Assembly (NCBI GenBank): GCA_944472135.2
Contig: OX235270.1
Span: 79,493,168-79,557,167 of the forward strand
DNA from: Trichobilharzia regenti
Taxonomy: Eukaryota; Platyhelminthes; Trematoda; Strigeidida; Schistosomatidae
Direction: 5' to 3'
Length of the DNA stretch: 64,000 nt
The notes under the pieces are model-generated. The model worked only from the letters and a program-made list of their open reading frames with translations, made no database searches and was not told the origin of the DNA. Of this stretch, positions 1-14,800 are shown one piece after another (position 1 is the first letter of the stretch; each line of letters starts with the position of its first letter). The position numbers were made by a program, and so were the translations under genes.

Positions 1-469
1 TGTTAGATAGCTATGGACGAATAGTCAAATAGAACAAAGGTATATCGGTGAATGATGGCGCCTGGCTAAGCATCATCACGTTAGAGGAAAAATATCAGTT
101 ATTTTGAATATGCTGTTAGATGGAAACCATTCACGAATTCTGGATAAATTTTAAACTATCCTCCAATGTGAGCTCTCTCAAAGTTTAAATGATTTGTATT
201 TATCGGTAAACTTCACATGCTTCTGTTACTGCTGATTCCTCAACACAAAACGACTCTAAAACTGGAAAAATTAAAAAAATATGCAAGTAGATAAACTTGA
301 ATTTCTAAAACCAGCGATGGAAAGTGTTGATTAATGTTGATTGTAGTGAACCTGAGAATTGATATTATACAGATTGAATCTCCAACTTTGAATGCCATCT
401 GTGGAGGGACTGTATGCCGATGAGTTTATTTCCGTAAGATACTGGTTATCAATAAAATTTTCGACTTTT
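1..469. other. No gene recognised
   Basis: AT-rich sequence with no coding region, RNA gene or repeat that I can identify. The open frame of the LINE that follows reads back to 392, but residues recognisable as LINE only start near 500, so the first part of that frame is probably chance reading in flanking DNA. Confidence 0.4.
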
Positions 470-2643
470 AGCTTAAGGGCTGGCAATTTAGTCAGTTTTC
501 AACCGAAATCCCGGCCAAGTGTTTGGCATGCTGACATAGTGGCTATAAAGGAGTGTGCTTCAACTGCCGACTGGTCAGTTAACATTGTCTCATCCATTGA
601 AGATGAATGGGATAGATTTAAGAATACGCTTGAGAGGGTTACCACTGATCTCATCCCCTGGAGGGTTCCTAAAAGGCCAACAAATCGGCCACCATGGATA
701 AGTAGACAAGCTATAACACCTTTAAGACGGAGAAAAAGGTTCTGGAATCTCTTTGTTTCTACTGGGCTAAAGCAGTTCCGGCTGAAATACTGTGAAACCA
801 GAAACCAGTGTAAAACTTTGATCCACCAGTCAAGGATAGCTTACGAAACCCAGTTAGTTAAATGTTCACCAGGCTGCCCAAAAAGACTCTTCTCATATAT
901 CAAGAGAACACATAAGAGTGATGCTATCCCACCTCTTATGCTTGAAGATGACCAGACAAACAAGGCTGAGGATAACTTGACTAAGACTGAGGCTTTGTCC
1001 AAGCACTTCAGTCAAGTATTCTCTGATAATATTGATACCAGGTTTGTAAATTTTCCAAAAGGTAACTTGAAAATGGCACCCTTATACAATGGAAAGGATA
1101 CTGTCCTAAAGTGGCTTCTAAGGCTCAATCCTGGTAAGTCCAGTGGCCCTGATGAACTCCACCCACGTATATTAACAGCATTGGCTGAAAGCATAGCCGA
1201 GCCATTGTCGGTAAACTTCAATATGTCTCTGGACCAGTCTAAATGTCCAAGAGACTGGAAAGATGCCATCATTAGTCCGGTCTTCAAAACCGGATCTAGA
1301 AACTTAGTTCAGAACTATCGTCCTGTTAGTTTGACCAGTATTGTTGTTAAACTACTAGAAAGAATAATTCGTGATGCTATCATTCAGTTCATTGAAGGGA
1401 ACAAACTTTTCGCTGTGGAACAGCACGGTTTTAGAGCAGGTCATTCTTGCTTGACCAACCTTCTTTTGGCCAGAGAAAGTTGGGCAAGCTCAGCTGATGC
1501 TAATATACCGGTGGATGCCATATTCATAGACCTTAGCAAGGCGTTTGACAGGGTTTCTCATTCAGGTCTTCTAGTAAAGTTAGGTAGTCTGGGAATCAAT
1601 AAAGTGGTTACCGACTGGATTCAAGACTTTCTAAAGGACAGAAGACAAAGAGTACGAGTTAACGGGGTTTTATCAACATGGGAATCGGTTAAGAGTGGCG
1701 TTCCTCAGGGTACAATTCTAGGCCCACTTCTTTTCCTGATTTATGTTAATGAGATTCCATCGGTAGTTAAGTCATCCTGCTTACTGTTTGCTGATGACAT
1801 CAAGATATGGAGGGCTTTGCACGATGACAGTGATCAACCTGCTTTGCAGGAAGATTTAAACTTGTTAAGTGATTGGTGTAAGCACTGGGCCTTGGAGATT
1901 AACTTAAGCAAGAGTGTAGTTATGCATGTATCCCATAGTCACGTGCACAACCACTCAATGAATAGCATTACTCTCCCAGTGGTCACTGAGTACAAGGACT
2001 TGGGAGTGGTTGTGCAGCATGACTTGAAAACAGCAACAAACTGTAGAACTGCAGCCACTAAGGGTTTTAGAATGGTATGGGCCATACGCAAGGCTTTTGC
2101 GAACTTTGACGCTGATATATTTCGTATATTATATCCGACTTATATCAGACCTCATTTGGAATATGGGATCCAGGCAGCGAGCCCGTGTTTCATATACGAA
2201 ATAGACTTATTAGAAAGGGTGCAAAGAGTAGGAACTAAGCTAATAAAGGGCTTCTCAACCCTGTCATATGAGGAGAGGTTAAGTCGACTGGGTTTATTTC
2301 CACTGTCATACAGACGACTCAGGGGTGACCTAATACTAGCATACCGTATCCTAAGAAATGATTTTGGAGCTAATTTATCTAAATTATTTCTTCCTTCTAG
2401 CACCAGCCAATTACGAGGACATCACCTCAAGGTTCAAAAACCACGGTCGAATCGTCTGCGTCTGGAAATCCGTTTTTCGCATCGAATTGTGAACCATTGG
2501 AACTCCCTACCGGAACACGTCGTATCAGCGCCATCCGTTGATTCATTCAAGGCGAGATTGGACCTCCTGTATGCAATAAATCGAAAGGATTAACACAGGC
2601 ATATAGCCTACTATCCTAAATAAGTTGTAAACTGTAAACTGTA
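470..2643 (+). mobile_element. CR1-like non-LTR retrotransposon (5'-truncated) with open reverse transcriptase frame
   Basis: An open frame ending at 2593 (733 codons if counted from 392) encodes the linker after the endonuclease, a full reverse transcriptase and the C-terminal tail of a CR1/Jockey-type LINE. Seen: RT motif A region FIDLSKAFDRV, motif B SGVPQGTILGPLLF, motif C FADD (1787-1798), and the tail signature LERVQR...LSYEERL...FSHRIVNHWNSLP. The upstream apurinic endonuclease domain is missing, as expected for a 5'-truncated LINE copy; the 5' edge (near 470-500) is uncertain. The 3' end carries a short 7-mer repeat (TGTAAAC) ending near 2643, a type of tail typical of CR1 elements. 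The RT has no stop or frameshift and is nearly identical to the copy at 23815-25267, so both are young. It lies about 210 bp upstream of the PLOD start codon. Confidence 0.85.
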
Positions 2644-2815
2644 ATTAGGCTTGATCAATAAAGAATTTCGGCCATAGACAGGTCTTAACACACATTAAAG
2701 TTAAAAAATAATCACATAATAATTAGACCGCTGTCCTTACCATTGAACGCTAGAAAAGTAAGTCTGTGTGCCGAACGATAACCTTGATGCACTTGTTTGT
2801 TTTAGTCACTAAACC

Positions 2816-2823
2816 TATATAAA
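2816..2823 (+). promoter_or_regulatory. Possible TATA box of PLOD
   Basis: TATATAAA lies 33 bp upstream of the PLOD start codon, between the LINE 3' end and the gene. If used, it would give a 5' untranslated leader of only a few bases. AT-rich DNA gives such matches by chance, so this is a weak call. Confidence 0.25.
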
Positions 2824-2855
2824 CAGAATACGTGAATTCATTTCAATCATTTTGG

Positions 2856-5800
2856 ATGATGTCGCGTACAAGTCTATTAGCGATTGTCTTGGGTTTGACT
2901 TGGCTATGTCTTGAGTTTTGTCTCTGTCACGGTAATTTTCAAGCATATTAATAAATAAATTTTATAAAGATGTACTTGTCCTGACCGTAGCAACTGAAAG
3001 AAACGATGCTTTGCACAGATTCTTGAGATCATGTAGTCTTAATGGGTTCTCTGTAAAGGTTAGTTATTTCTTCCAATAAGACGTTTTATTTTAAAGGTTC
3101 TTGGAGAAGGTATGAGTTGGAATGGTGGAAATGTAGCATCTTCCGTTGGAGGGGGACAGAAAGTTAACCTATTAAAACATGAGCTGTCTAACACAGTTTA
3201 TCCAGATGATCAGCTTATTATCTTTGTTGACAGGTAAGCAAGTCATAGATTCTTAAAGTTTATTAGAAGCATTCGCCATGAAATTCGGTCAGACGCTTAT
3301 TTTGTTTCACACAGATTTTTAAATTTTTCTAAAATTTATGTGTTTAAAGAAGGTTGAACCCTTTTTTGTCAAGCTTGTAATATACCCTGCGGACAGATTC
3401 GGTAGTGCAAGGAGTTCTTTCTGAGGTAACGTGAATGCAGAGACATTCATTCCTACTTTATAAACAAACATTTTCTTTAAGTTTTTACAACTCATGCGCA
3501 GCCTGAAAATGATACCATACTCTAAATATTTTATATTTTCGCTGGAGACAAAATGTATCCGCTTATTTTTGATATTCGGCTTTAATCTTAGACTTGGAGT
3601 AAGTGTGATATTTCGTCATGTATTGGTATCCAGGGTTTAGCAATAGAATATTTTGTAAAAAAATTAGGTTTTACAGTGTTGTCTTGTTTTCTGTTCTTAC
3701 TGAAAGATTCATTTATAGCCTTAAGTGATTGTAGACGTGTGTAGCAAAAGCTTTTTATCTTCGGTCTTGACTTGTATTTCATAACTGGTCACTAGATTTG
3801 TTGAGCTGTTGCAGACTCATTGGACAAAAGGGGACTTCTTTTGTTGCTTGTGATTTAATTGATGATTATTATTTTATCAGTAAGGAAGTCAAATTTCTTT
3901 CTGAATATCTAATTACTTCAGTTAGCGCATTCTTCATGCAGAAGAATGCATGAACACTTCAATCCAGATTTCACACTCACAAAGTAAAACGATAGACAGT
4001 TCAAAATGTTTGAAAATTATCTTTGTTTGATAGAATTCAAAACACTTACGGGTAAATAATAATCACTTGTTCTGCAAGATTATTCTACATCCTGTTTTAA
4101 CGGATTTTAGTCACAAACACCATTCTAACCTTTATCGTACCAATATGAGGGATGTTTTATATCGTGAACTATTTACCACCAACTCTTGGTTATTCTACAT
4201 CCCAGTTGCTGGGCCTGAAAATCTTATAAAATGAAACATAAACAACTGGTAGTCTGGTTAACAGAACCTTTTAACCAAAGCGACCGTCATGTTGTGTCAC
4301 TATAATAAAGTTCAGTCGAATAAAGTCTGAATGAACAATCTTTATTCAAACTTCCGAGTTACTAAAGGCTAATGAGTACTAATGTTAAAGTGGTTCTGTG
4401 ACTTTTTGTTCTGTGCACTTAGCTGATGTCACTGGTTAGAAGAATCTTATATCACACTCAGTCATTTGCATGTACACGTTCTTTTCGAATTCAATTCACC
4501 TAGTATAAGGAGCCGAAATATACAAGTTGATCTTTCAGAGTAAAGTTTGTTAGACAGCTGTAACCGACCATTCATTTTCAGAGCCATTCCGATCTGCAAA
4601 ATCTCACAGTGGTTTCTGAACACGTAACAGAAGCCTAAATTTGGTCTTTGGTTCTTAACATTATCTTCAATAAGAGTTTAATAAGGAATATACGCAGTGG
4701 AGACATTTGAATCTTCACAAAGTTAAGGCAGCTGATGCAACGACAGTTATTTGAGGCCATATTAAAAATTTAGTCTTCAAACTCTGTTCTGAAGGGATAT
4801 CGTTTCAGCCGTTTAAAAAAGGACTTGCGAATTTCCCCGGCTGCTACATGTAACATCATGTTTTCATCACGTGTCGTTTGTTTTGTAGTCTGGTTCTATT
4901 CTTTTTTGTCAAGAAAGTGGGAAGTAATGGGGTGCTTAAGTGACACCTACGATAGTCGCTGGAGGTTCTAAACCTCTTTAGATGAACCATTCATCTTACT
5001 GAGAACTCAAAGTCCAGTGTGAACTTCTTGTGCTATTTTATTTGACCATAAATCCATTATTTGAACCAACGTAAATGATGTAAGCGTTTTCTGGTTATTT
5101 CAGTTTCAGTTGGACGAGTGAGAGTCACCTCCAATATCTGATTTTTAATAATTCAGTATGTATATGTGTGTAATGCTGTGTGCATACATTTCTCTTAAAG
5201 ATGATTTATTTCAAACTTTTTTGTATAGCTATGATGTTGTTTTCATGCAAACTTTGGAAAAGTTACTCGAAGAATATCAGAAGTTTGAATCGAAAGTGGT
5301 GTTCTCGGCAGAGGAGTTTTGTTGGCCGAAGGCAGATCTGAAGGTGAGTTATTCATAAAGTCTAGGATGCCAGAGAGCTACATTTGTGATTAGAAATATG
5401 TTACCTAGCTTCCTAAGTTTCGATAAAAATTTGGTAATTTATTCGAACCCGAGTCTCCCCAATCTTTTCACGATTGGTAGGAAATATTTTCGCTAGATTT
5501 TGCCATCATAACTGGACCTATTCAGGTTCCTTTCACAAATCTAGCAGAGAAAAAATTAGATGCAGATTAAGAGAAAAACTCAGTAGTATGTGTTTAAAAC
5601 CTTCCTGTTTAGATCTTTCCTCTTGCTTATTTGTTGTTTTTTCGGTTGTATAAGTTGCGATAACATTGTAAAGTATGAAAACACTTCAAATTCAATGTTT
5701 TGATTGTACATTATGCTGCATACGTCTGAGTGGTACTTTTCTGAATAGAATGTAAAGTAAAATAAACTTGGCTGATATAAATGAGTCGCTTTTTGGTCAT

Positions 5801-8800
5801 AAATCTATGATATTTTTGTTTAAACATAGTCTAAGATGTCCCTAATATTAAATTTCGACTACTTATTTGCGTTTAGGATTTGTATCCTGAGGTAAAGCCT
5901 GGTGAAAAACGATATCTGAACTCTGGAGGATTTATTGGACCAGTATCTAATCTAATTAAAATCGTGAACCATGCACCTATTAAAGACGATGATGATGACC
6001 AGCTGTACTACACAAATATATTTCTTGACTCTACACTAAGAGTAAGTTTTAAAGACTGCTAAATGGATTATATGACATATTCTTTTCTGATGAGATTTTA
6101 ATTGCTTTTAATCATGCCGTTTAAGGTAGCTTGATGTTTGTGTAGTTTGTTTGCCTCAGAAGAAGATTCAAGTATGCTTTGAAGACTACAGTAAATGGTG
6201 AACGAAGAGTTTAATTACTTTAGCACTACAGTCGTTCAGTGAATGTCTAGATTGTATTTATCATTGACAACTGATTTAATTTGCCCAGATGCAGTTGGTG
6301 CACTGAAAACCATATCCGCTTGATGTATGCAGTTCCACTCATAAACCTATAAATATATATATTGACCTGCATAATGCACACGGGCTTATATGCTGAATCA
6401 TGATAACAGAAGTAAGTTTCCACTGCGTTACTTCTGTGCTCTGAATAAATAATTCTGGGTTATGTTATAAAAAATGACTCCAACACACACTGACTACGTT
6501 AATACTTTTTAAGTTGATAATGTTTTTCTCAAAGGCTACTATCTCTTGATAGACTAGTGCTTAGGAAACCTCTTTTCACGGGGGAACGAAGTAGATAGAA
6601 TTTATATGTGACTGTTTTCCTTTCGGTACCAGAGAAGCTGATGTGGTTATAAGAGTGAGATTTGCCTTTCCATCATTCCAGTTATCTGTTAAATGGTGAA
6701 AGAATTTCAACTAGAAGGTTACAGGAAACTCTTTGGGAAGGAAACTCACAGTAAAAAATTAATATAAGTATGTACATAGAGTTAAGAAGAGACCACTTAT
6801 TTCACTACCTCCTCAATAACCAGTCAAAAAGCAAACGTTAAATTGATGGGGTCTGAGTTTGAACTCATTCTTTCAGTGTGTGATAGTGTGGATGGATTTC
6901 TACCACTTAATAAAGGCGCCGGAACTCGATATATATAGGAAGGTGTGAACCTCCCTCCTTAATAAAAAGGAGGTTTCGACAGTTTTTATTGTATAACATG
7001 ACTTGTTTAGAGCAAATTCTACGTATGTGGTTCTGTGTACACCAGCGTTGTAAATGCTTCAATCCATAGTTCATACGTTTCAGTAACGATCATACTACTG
7101 AGGTCTCATGTTTATTATTTAATTTCCTATACAAAACGTACTTCATAGTGTTGTGGTAGTGATGTTAATACAGTGGTTTTCTTGTGAAGATCAACCCACT
7201 TACACCGTCCAATCACATAAAGAATCAGTCTTGACTATATTGTTCTATGAATAAAACTTCTTACCTAACCATCTAGTGATGTGTTTTTAGATCTCATTAG
7301 TTTGCTTATTATTGTAGATACTCACTGCTTATGATATCTGGGAGTTTTGATACTTTGGTCAATAGCACGGTGTTGCTTAGCTTCTAACATTAAAACAGTT
7401 CGATAACTTTCAATTTCAGTTTTCAGAGTATGCACTGATATTTACTTTTCACTATTACTTGGTGTGTTTTCTGGTATGAAGTTGTTTTATTTTGTTCATT
7501 TGTGAAGAGGCATTATGGCAATAAATCTTGATTAATAGGAGAGTAGTAAGTTAGCTGGTGAATCTAGATTGTATGGCATGTAATTAGTTGAACGTAAGAA
7601 AATGCCGTTCAGTACTGTTTTCATCTAGAAGACTCACTGCATAGAGATATATCCGTGCTCCAAAAGTCTACACTTCGTCGAAAAAATTATGAAGACTAGA
7701 TCTAGACCTTCAGGTAACTTATGATAATTTGCAGTAAGAATTATAAAAGACGAATGTATTTTTCATTGTAACATTATCCATAAATTAGCCCGATTGTGTG
7801 AGATATATTGCAGGAATACAATTAAATCTTCTAAATAAGTGTACTTTATGTATCCTGGAGAAGTTTAGAGTAATCACTACATGTATTTCCATGCAAGTGA
7901 GTTTTGTGGCTTTCCTTCATATTTTAGTCATTGGAATTGTATCACCACAGTGAAAAATATTACTTACTTACTGTACTGTAATCATGTGAACAGTTAAAGC
8001 ATTCGCAGGTTTGTGCTCCTGATTAGCTTGTTTTGAGTGAGTTTTTTTACTACTTTTCTTTTAGATTGTACGGACTAATTTAATCTTGATACTTTATTTG
8101 AGTTTACCTACGTAATGTGTAGACAGTCGGTCACTCTTAAGTCAACCCATCTTTACTATTATCAAGACGGATAACCTTCATTGCTTGATTTAAAAAAATG
8201 GCTTTTAGAAAATATTATTTTGATACTCATATAAAGTGGTACGAAAATTCCGTCTGTTGAATATAGCAAGACTTCAGTCACACATTAACGAGAATAAGTT
8301 TTTCTCATTTTATTCAATTACACTTAGCTTAAGAACATCACTGATATTTTATTAAAATTTACTCTTTTTTGATACACTTCAGAGTAGTATTGTGTAAACT
8401 TTTCTAAGAAGGTACTTTTTTTATTCCGTAATTTGTGTGCAGATATCTCTAAAGTGTAAGTAACTGCTCAGATTTATATGTCTGTTTTAACAGACAAAAA
8501 AAATTAGCATTAATACAAACTGCTTTTTTTAGCTACTCAAGTATACTTGCATACAAGACATAAAATTACTAATTCGTTTGTCAAGAGAACTGGAACTTGC
8601 CATAAATAAACCTGCTACTCACTCCTGTCCGTTATGTTGCGTCACTCGATATAGTTATTTTTAAACTTATCCCACTTAATAAGATTCCTAGTCAGTGTCA
8701 CCGCTTTTAATACAGTATTTTTAGCTGATAGATTATTTTAATGTTCCGTATGTAATTATGGTGTGACTGTTAAATTGATTGCATTATTGCTTAAACAATA

Positions 8801-11800
8801 AGAATAAACTGGACTGATGCTTGCTGACCCATAGTTCACACTGACAGAAAAGCACTCCGACTGAAGTGACATCAGAATACAAAACAACTGTCCATCAATA
8901 CATAGAATATGAAGAACCTTCTTTTGTGGCAGATAATAAATTGTCATTTTTATCTAAAAGATATGACCCAGGTAATCGAAATATGGAAAATTTAAAACAT
9001 CGAATCATCAACAAAGGATGATTTGAAACGAAATTAGTCTCCTAATGAATTCTTATCAACGCATGTGAGGCTGTAATGCTTACTTACTGCACAGTTTTAT
9101 TTTAAAAAAGTACAGTGATTGGAATGCAACAACTAAACAAATAAAACTAAGACGATACAGAAAATCGATTGAGTTGGAGGCACGCTGAGGCAGTGTTTTA
9201 TAAATTATAGGTACTGAAATTGATATTAAAATATTTTTATAGAAGTTTGGAACAAATTTGTAAGTTCATTTGTGTTGTTGTTTATTATTTTATTAATGTT
9301 TTCTACAAATTTTTTAAAACAGTGATATTTTCAAGTTAACAATTTCCTTAATAAGCTTTTAGGTCATATTTCGATGGCTAACTGCATATACTTTTTTTAA
9401 AAACATTTCCCAAGACAGTGAAATTCAAACTTTGAAGATGAAGGCGTTATTATGCATTAGTGTAAATGATTATTCGTATTGTAAACACTTCGCTTGTGTA
9501 TCAGCCTACAAACTGTGATAATTTTTCTTACTATGAGACTAATACCTACATTGAGAGGTTTTGATTATCTTGTTGAAAAATATTGTATGGAGTTAAAATT
9601 TAACCATATAGCTTATGATGTAGTCATCTAAATTACTCACTACAAAAAATATGCCATTTTCGTCTTATTAGTTCGGTTTCAAGAGCTTGATTCTTAATTC
9701 CCCTTTTTTCTGCATAACTATACAACTAGAATTAACACTGATTTTCTCTCCTTCTAGAAAGAATATGATATTCAGTTGGATAAAACTTCAAGGATTTTTC
9801 AAAATCTTAATGGAGCATTCAGTGAGTTGAATGAATTAGTTATTCAGTAGTTTTCTAATACTACTTATATATGAACATTGCCATCTTTTATCCTGAAGGT
9901 GACAGTTTACTAAAACTTATCAGAAACAAAATTAGTAAGATTTTTTTTGACTCTGATAAGCGTAGAGAACTTATGACTTCATGGTTCAGAAAAAAAGCCT
10001 TATTAGTTGAATTCAACACAACTTTGTAACACAACTATTATTAACTTAAGTGTTGCAAACATTGTCTTGCAGTTATTTTCACTTATGGACGTGAATACTT
10101 CCAAAAGGAAGTAACAGACAAGTTGGTTTTCATTAAATCAGATTTACGACAAAAAAAAACTGCTCGCAAGAGTAATCATAAGATGACTGACACCACACTT
10201 CTCAAATGCTTCTGTATGAGTAGAAAACTGATTTTAGTTTTATTTCAGTTTGTTTGCTGCACGCCAGACATAGTGAAATGGGGTTATTCATTGCATGATA
10301 CTTTGGAAAAAATGAACGAGAATTGACTCAATTCTGTCTAAGTTATAAAGTAAATATTTGTGCATCATCTTTACACTGAATTAGTTTTAACACGAGTGAA
10401 AAGGTGATTGGGTGTTTAAAGCACAATCTGTTTGACTAAGGGTTACTACTCGTGGGTGTCAATTATTTACAGTTATTTACATCAGTCACTATTGTATATC
10501 GTACATCTCTCATTTTTGGGGTTTTGAGCTTACTGTCGATATTGAACAGATCACATATTGAGGCTTGAACAGCTTTATTTTCCAAACGAAACAACTGTAG
10601 ATTCACTCACTGCACTGAACATACTGCCTATAATTGACCTATTACTTCGGATATAATTTATTCCTAGGCGATTTAGGACTTTGGGGATTTCCTATTGTGA
10701 TTCAAATCTTATATATTCCTTTGTTGAATGGATAGTACAATCTCTAGATATATCAAATCTTTCCTATTGCAAGTATTTGAGGATAATTTTATGAATAAAA
10801 ACTAGGTTATCGACACTTTCATTCTTTGGGATTATTTGACTGTCTTATCATAACAAATAGTTGCTCGTAATTGTTTACACTGTTTTTAGTTATGGGGTTT
10901 CGTAGGTTATTATGCGGCTTTACGGGTTTTGGTTAAGTACTCTGACCCGTTATGTATTTGAACTCTCACTTATTTTATAGGATTCAGCTAAGTGAATGAT
11001 TCTGTCCCATAGACGTTGTAAGATTATTAAGCATTGTTTCTAAGAGAGTTTGCCTATTTAAATTTTTGTTTTGAGACATCTATTACAGTTAGGATAAAAT
11101 TCATTGTTATATATCATTGGGTTGCTAGTTTAGAAAGTGATTATTGTTTTATTTCAGACGATGTTGAATTACGCTTTACTGATGAGACAGGATACTTATT
11201 TAATAAAGTATTTTCTACGACACCAGTTATTGCTCACGGTAATGGGCCAATAAAGGTAAGTTTAATAAAACTTCAAATTAAAATTACCTACTCAGGAGAA
11301 AAATGTTAGTCTTTGTAAAGTTGTGCCACAGCTATACGGTTCACTATACACTTTTTGACTACTGTATTTATAACGATGTTGTATAGAAACCATAAAATGA
11401 CATTATCTTGCAATATATGTCTTAAGAATTCGTCATTTAAGTTTATTACAAAGACAAACTATTTGAATTGAAGACTACATAAATGTTTTTTGGTATGCGA
11501 TTTACTACACTAAGATATATCTTTACAACTCAACATTATGTGATGAGAATTAATGATATTACCACAGGACTTTCAGATAAAGGTTTATGACTTTTAATTT
11601 CAGTCCACATCTTAAAATTTGACGAGTAATGCAAAGTTATTAACCTACATATAACAAGTGTGCAACATTGCTTAATACATGTCATTGGATAGTATTACAT
11701 AATGTATCATCTTAATATCGCAAAATTATATAAAATAATCGACTTCTAGTGAATTATAATTAGTTTTTAAGAATTTAGACGAAAGAATAACATTAGGAAA

Positions 11801-14800
11801 AGTTTATTATCTTGTAATGTTACTTTAACCTAACCAGAAATTCACTTAGAAATGTTTTTATAAATATACTTAGCCTTAGTTCAGTTTACGTTTAATCACG
11901 CTTTAAGACGTTGGCCTGAAAACTTCGAAAATAGGGGAAGAAATTCACCTATTGATTTTTATCTTTCAGGTCTGCCCAAGCGGTGTCATCATTCTGTGCA
12001 TCTCTCTGTGCTATTTCTTTGGTCTGTAAATCAAATAATAATAAAAGGCGTAGGTGGAAGGAAAGCAGACTGAATTCTGTGTTATGTTTTGGGGGATAGA
12101 GGTTAGATTTCAGGTGATTTGATGCGCATAGACACGGAAAATGGAATATTTCACAAAAATAGGCACCCAGTGTCAGTTGATAAATAATTGATTAGTAATA
12201 ATTTTATTAACTGTAAAGAATGGACCTTTTAAAGCATTAACATGTCAGCCCCAGGTTAACTTCAGAGTGAAACAAACAAGACGTGACTCATATAATAATT
12301 CACATCAGATGAAATTTCCTCTCGAACCACTTAATTTGTAGATGATAGATTTTCTTCATTTAAAACAACATTGTAGTTTCTTCCCATTTGGTGTCCTGAG
12401 AATATACAAAGTGGGAAACATTCATTTCCCTGTACAAATTTAAAACAAGTAACGAATATTAATAAGGAGGCATTTAACGAATCCATCTAATTTCGTTAAA
12501 CTCTTCAGCTAAATACTCCGCATACAGTGTTATGCATACCATGTGAAATACATTCGGAGACATATGCCTTGTAAATTAACTATAGTGAATGAATCATGAC
12601 AAACGATAGCTGAGAAAATAGGTCAGTTCAGGATAGATAAAGGAGAAGAGTATAAGAAATTAAGAATTAAGATTATAATAGATTATATTTCATTTTAGTT
12701 GCCGAGACAAAGGTTGAAAATGTCAGGAATTACAAAATGAAAAGTAATAATAAAATGAGTTAAGATAATGATACTTACAAAAGATAGTTTTGAAGAACAC
12801 AAGACTAATAATAAGAGATGGAGTAAAGTGAAATAACACTAATAACAATTATTAAGTGGAAGATATTACTATGGTAGATTCTTTACACATAGACTGGAGA
12901 TTATAGATCCTAACTAAGCAGATCCCTATACTCGCGAACATCCTCATGTTTGTCTGTCTGACTACAGTGAGTGACGCTACCAAGTTACAGTGAATGTAGC
13001 ACTGTACACAGAGTACTCCAACGAAATTTAATTAATTCATTAAATCTTACTTCGTTAACAATTGTTGCTTGTTTTGTATACGAATAGCTTTATCTTAATT
13101 TTGTAACAGAAGGGTTTAGGTACTGCTTATTCCATAGTATGATGGAATTGTGGTTTTCTATGTAAGTGGGAGAAGTTAAGAAATCAGTCACCCTGCTACG
13201 GTATATGATATGACGATGGGGAAAGATATACTCACACGAGAATCTCTCTCGTACCCTATGAAGCTACTTCTTTAAAGAAGGCTAGATAAATGGAAAATGA
13301 GAAAGTTTGCAAATATCCAAATTAGGGATGTTCTAACTGTTCTCAGATAATTTGAGCGCCGAGTCTGATTAAGTCATTATGAAATTATTTGAAACGACCC
13401 CAAAGTGTTTAGAAAATGTAGACAACCTATTTGAAAGCTTAGCTGTGTAGGTTATGATTGCTTCATCATAATTCCTAGTTGTGAATTATATTCTAAATAT
13501 TATAGAGAGAATTTGAAAAGTAGATCGCTGTTTCATTCTAGTTTGAGTCTCATAAGGAATTTACATTAAAACTAAGAATTAATTACGATTATTAAACAGT
13601 CATTACATTGGAAGTTTCATACACATTTCCTGATCACTGTTCATTTTGGAAAGGTGGAATTCAGTTCGTTGTCAAACTATCTTGCATATTCATGGACACC
13701 TTCACGAGGATGCCAACAATGTGAAGAAAATAATATTCATCTCAATGATTACACAGTAAGTTTTCTGTATGATTTCAGTAAATTTTCATTACGTAAGGGA
13801 GAATAACACTGTTTCAAAAACCATAAGAAAATTATTGTGTAAAGTGTGGCTCAGCCACAAATTCTACCTCTAACCTAAGTTAGAATAATAATAATTTTTC
13901 CTTCACGTTCCCAGTGGAGCATAGGACTTCAAGCTGGAGGCTTGAAGTTTCTGTAGCAGTGTTTATTTTTACAGGATGGGGTTGCTAGCCTCATACACAA
14001 CCTTTACTCTTCACAAGCTTTATTTTTGGCTTATCAAGGTAAAGGAGTGCGTCGGCCGGGAATCGAACTCCGGTCGATGTGCATGGTCGGCGAGCGTCCT
14101 AACCGCTAAGCCACCGACGCCATGGATAAGTTAGAATACTTGTAAGATATTACAATATAAAATGCTTTTTTTAAAAATTTTAATAAATATGGGAATAAAA
14201 CTTTTAGACTGACTTACAGAAACTTCATCGAAGATGCCAATGCTGTCAAGGAAGATCTCTCAATGAACAGAAACCTGTTGCATATAATCAAGACGAAGAG
14301 GAATAAGAATGAGAGAATCGTTTCACTGACACGTTGAAATTATTCGTTAACCTTATTATTATTCGATAGTTCTGTTGTGGGTATAATTTATTTCCACGAA
14401 GCCTCACTGTGTTATACAGCAATACATGCTGTAAATATTACTGCATAATAATGTGAGGATTTATCAAAATAAATATTACCTACAGAGAAACCATACACTA
14501 CTACAGAGCAAAAGTTCTATTCTTATATCAATAATTCACATATTTGATAAAATATTTAACGACAAATTTCATTCCATATGTAACAAAGTACTTCATAAAA
14601 CGCTCAATCAATCAATTTCCTAATAAACAATAAATACGTAATAAGCAAAGTGATCATTCAAGTAAATAATCTCGCTTCTCAGATTCTAACCCGTGTCACC
14701 AAGTGCTGCAGTCAGAGACGTTAACACTGGGCAATCCGGGCTCCTGTAGAACGGTACTGGAGACTTCGATTGTACACTAGAGAGTAACCAATATCATGCG

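Noticed and set aside
14049..14121. A functional tRNA gene on the minus strand
   Set aside because: Acceptor and T arms and both Pol III boxes fit, but the anticodon stem does not pair and the unit continues into a SINE body with an ATT tail and flanking target duplication.
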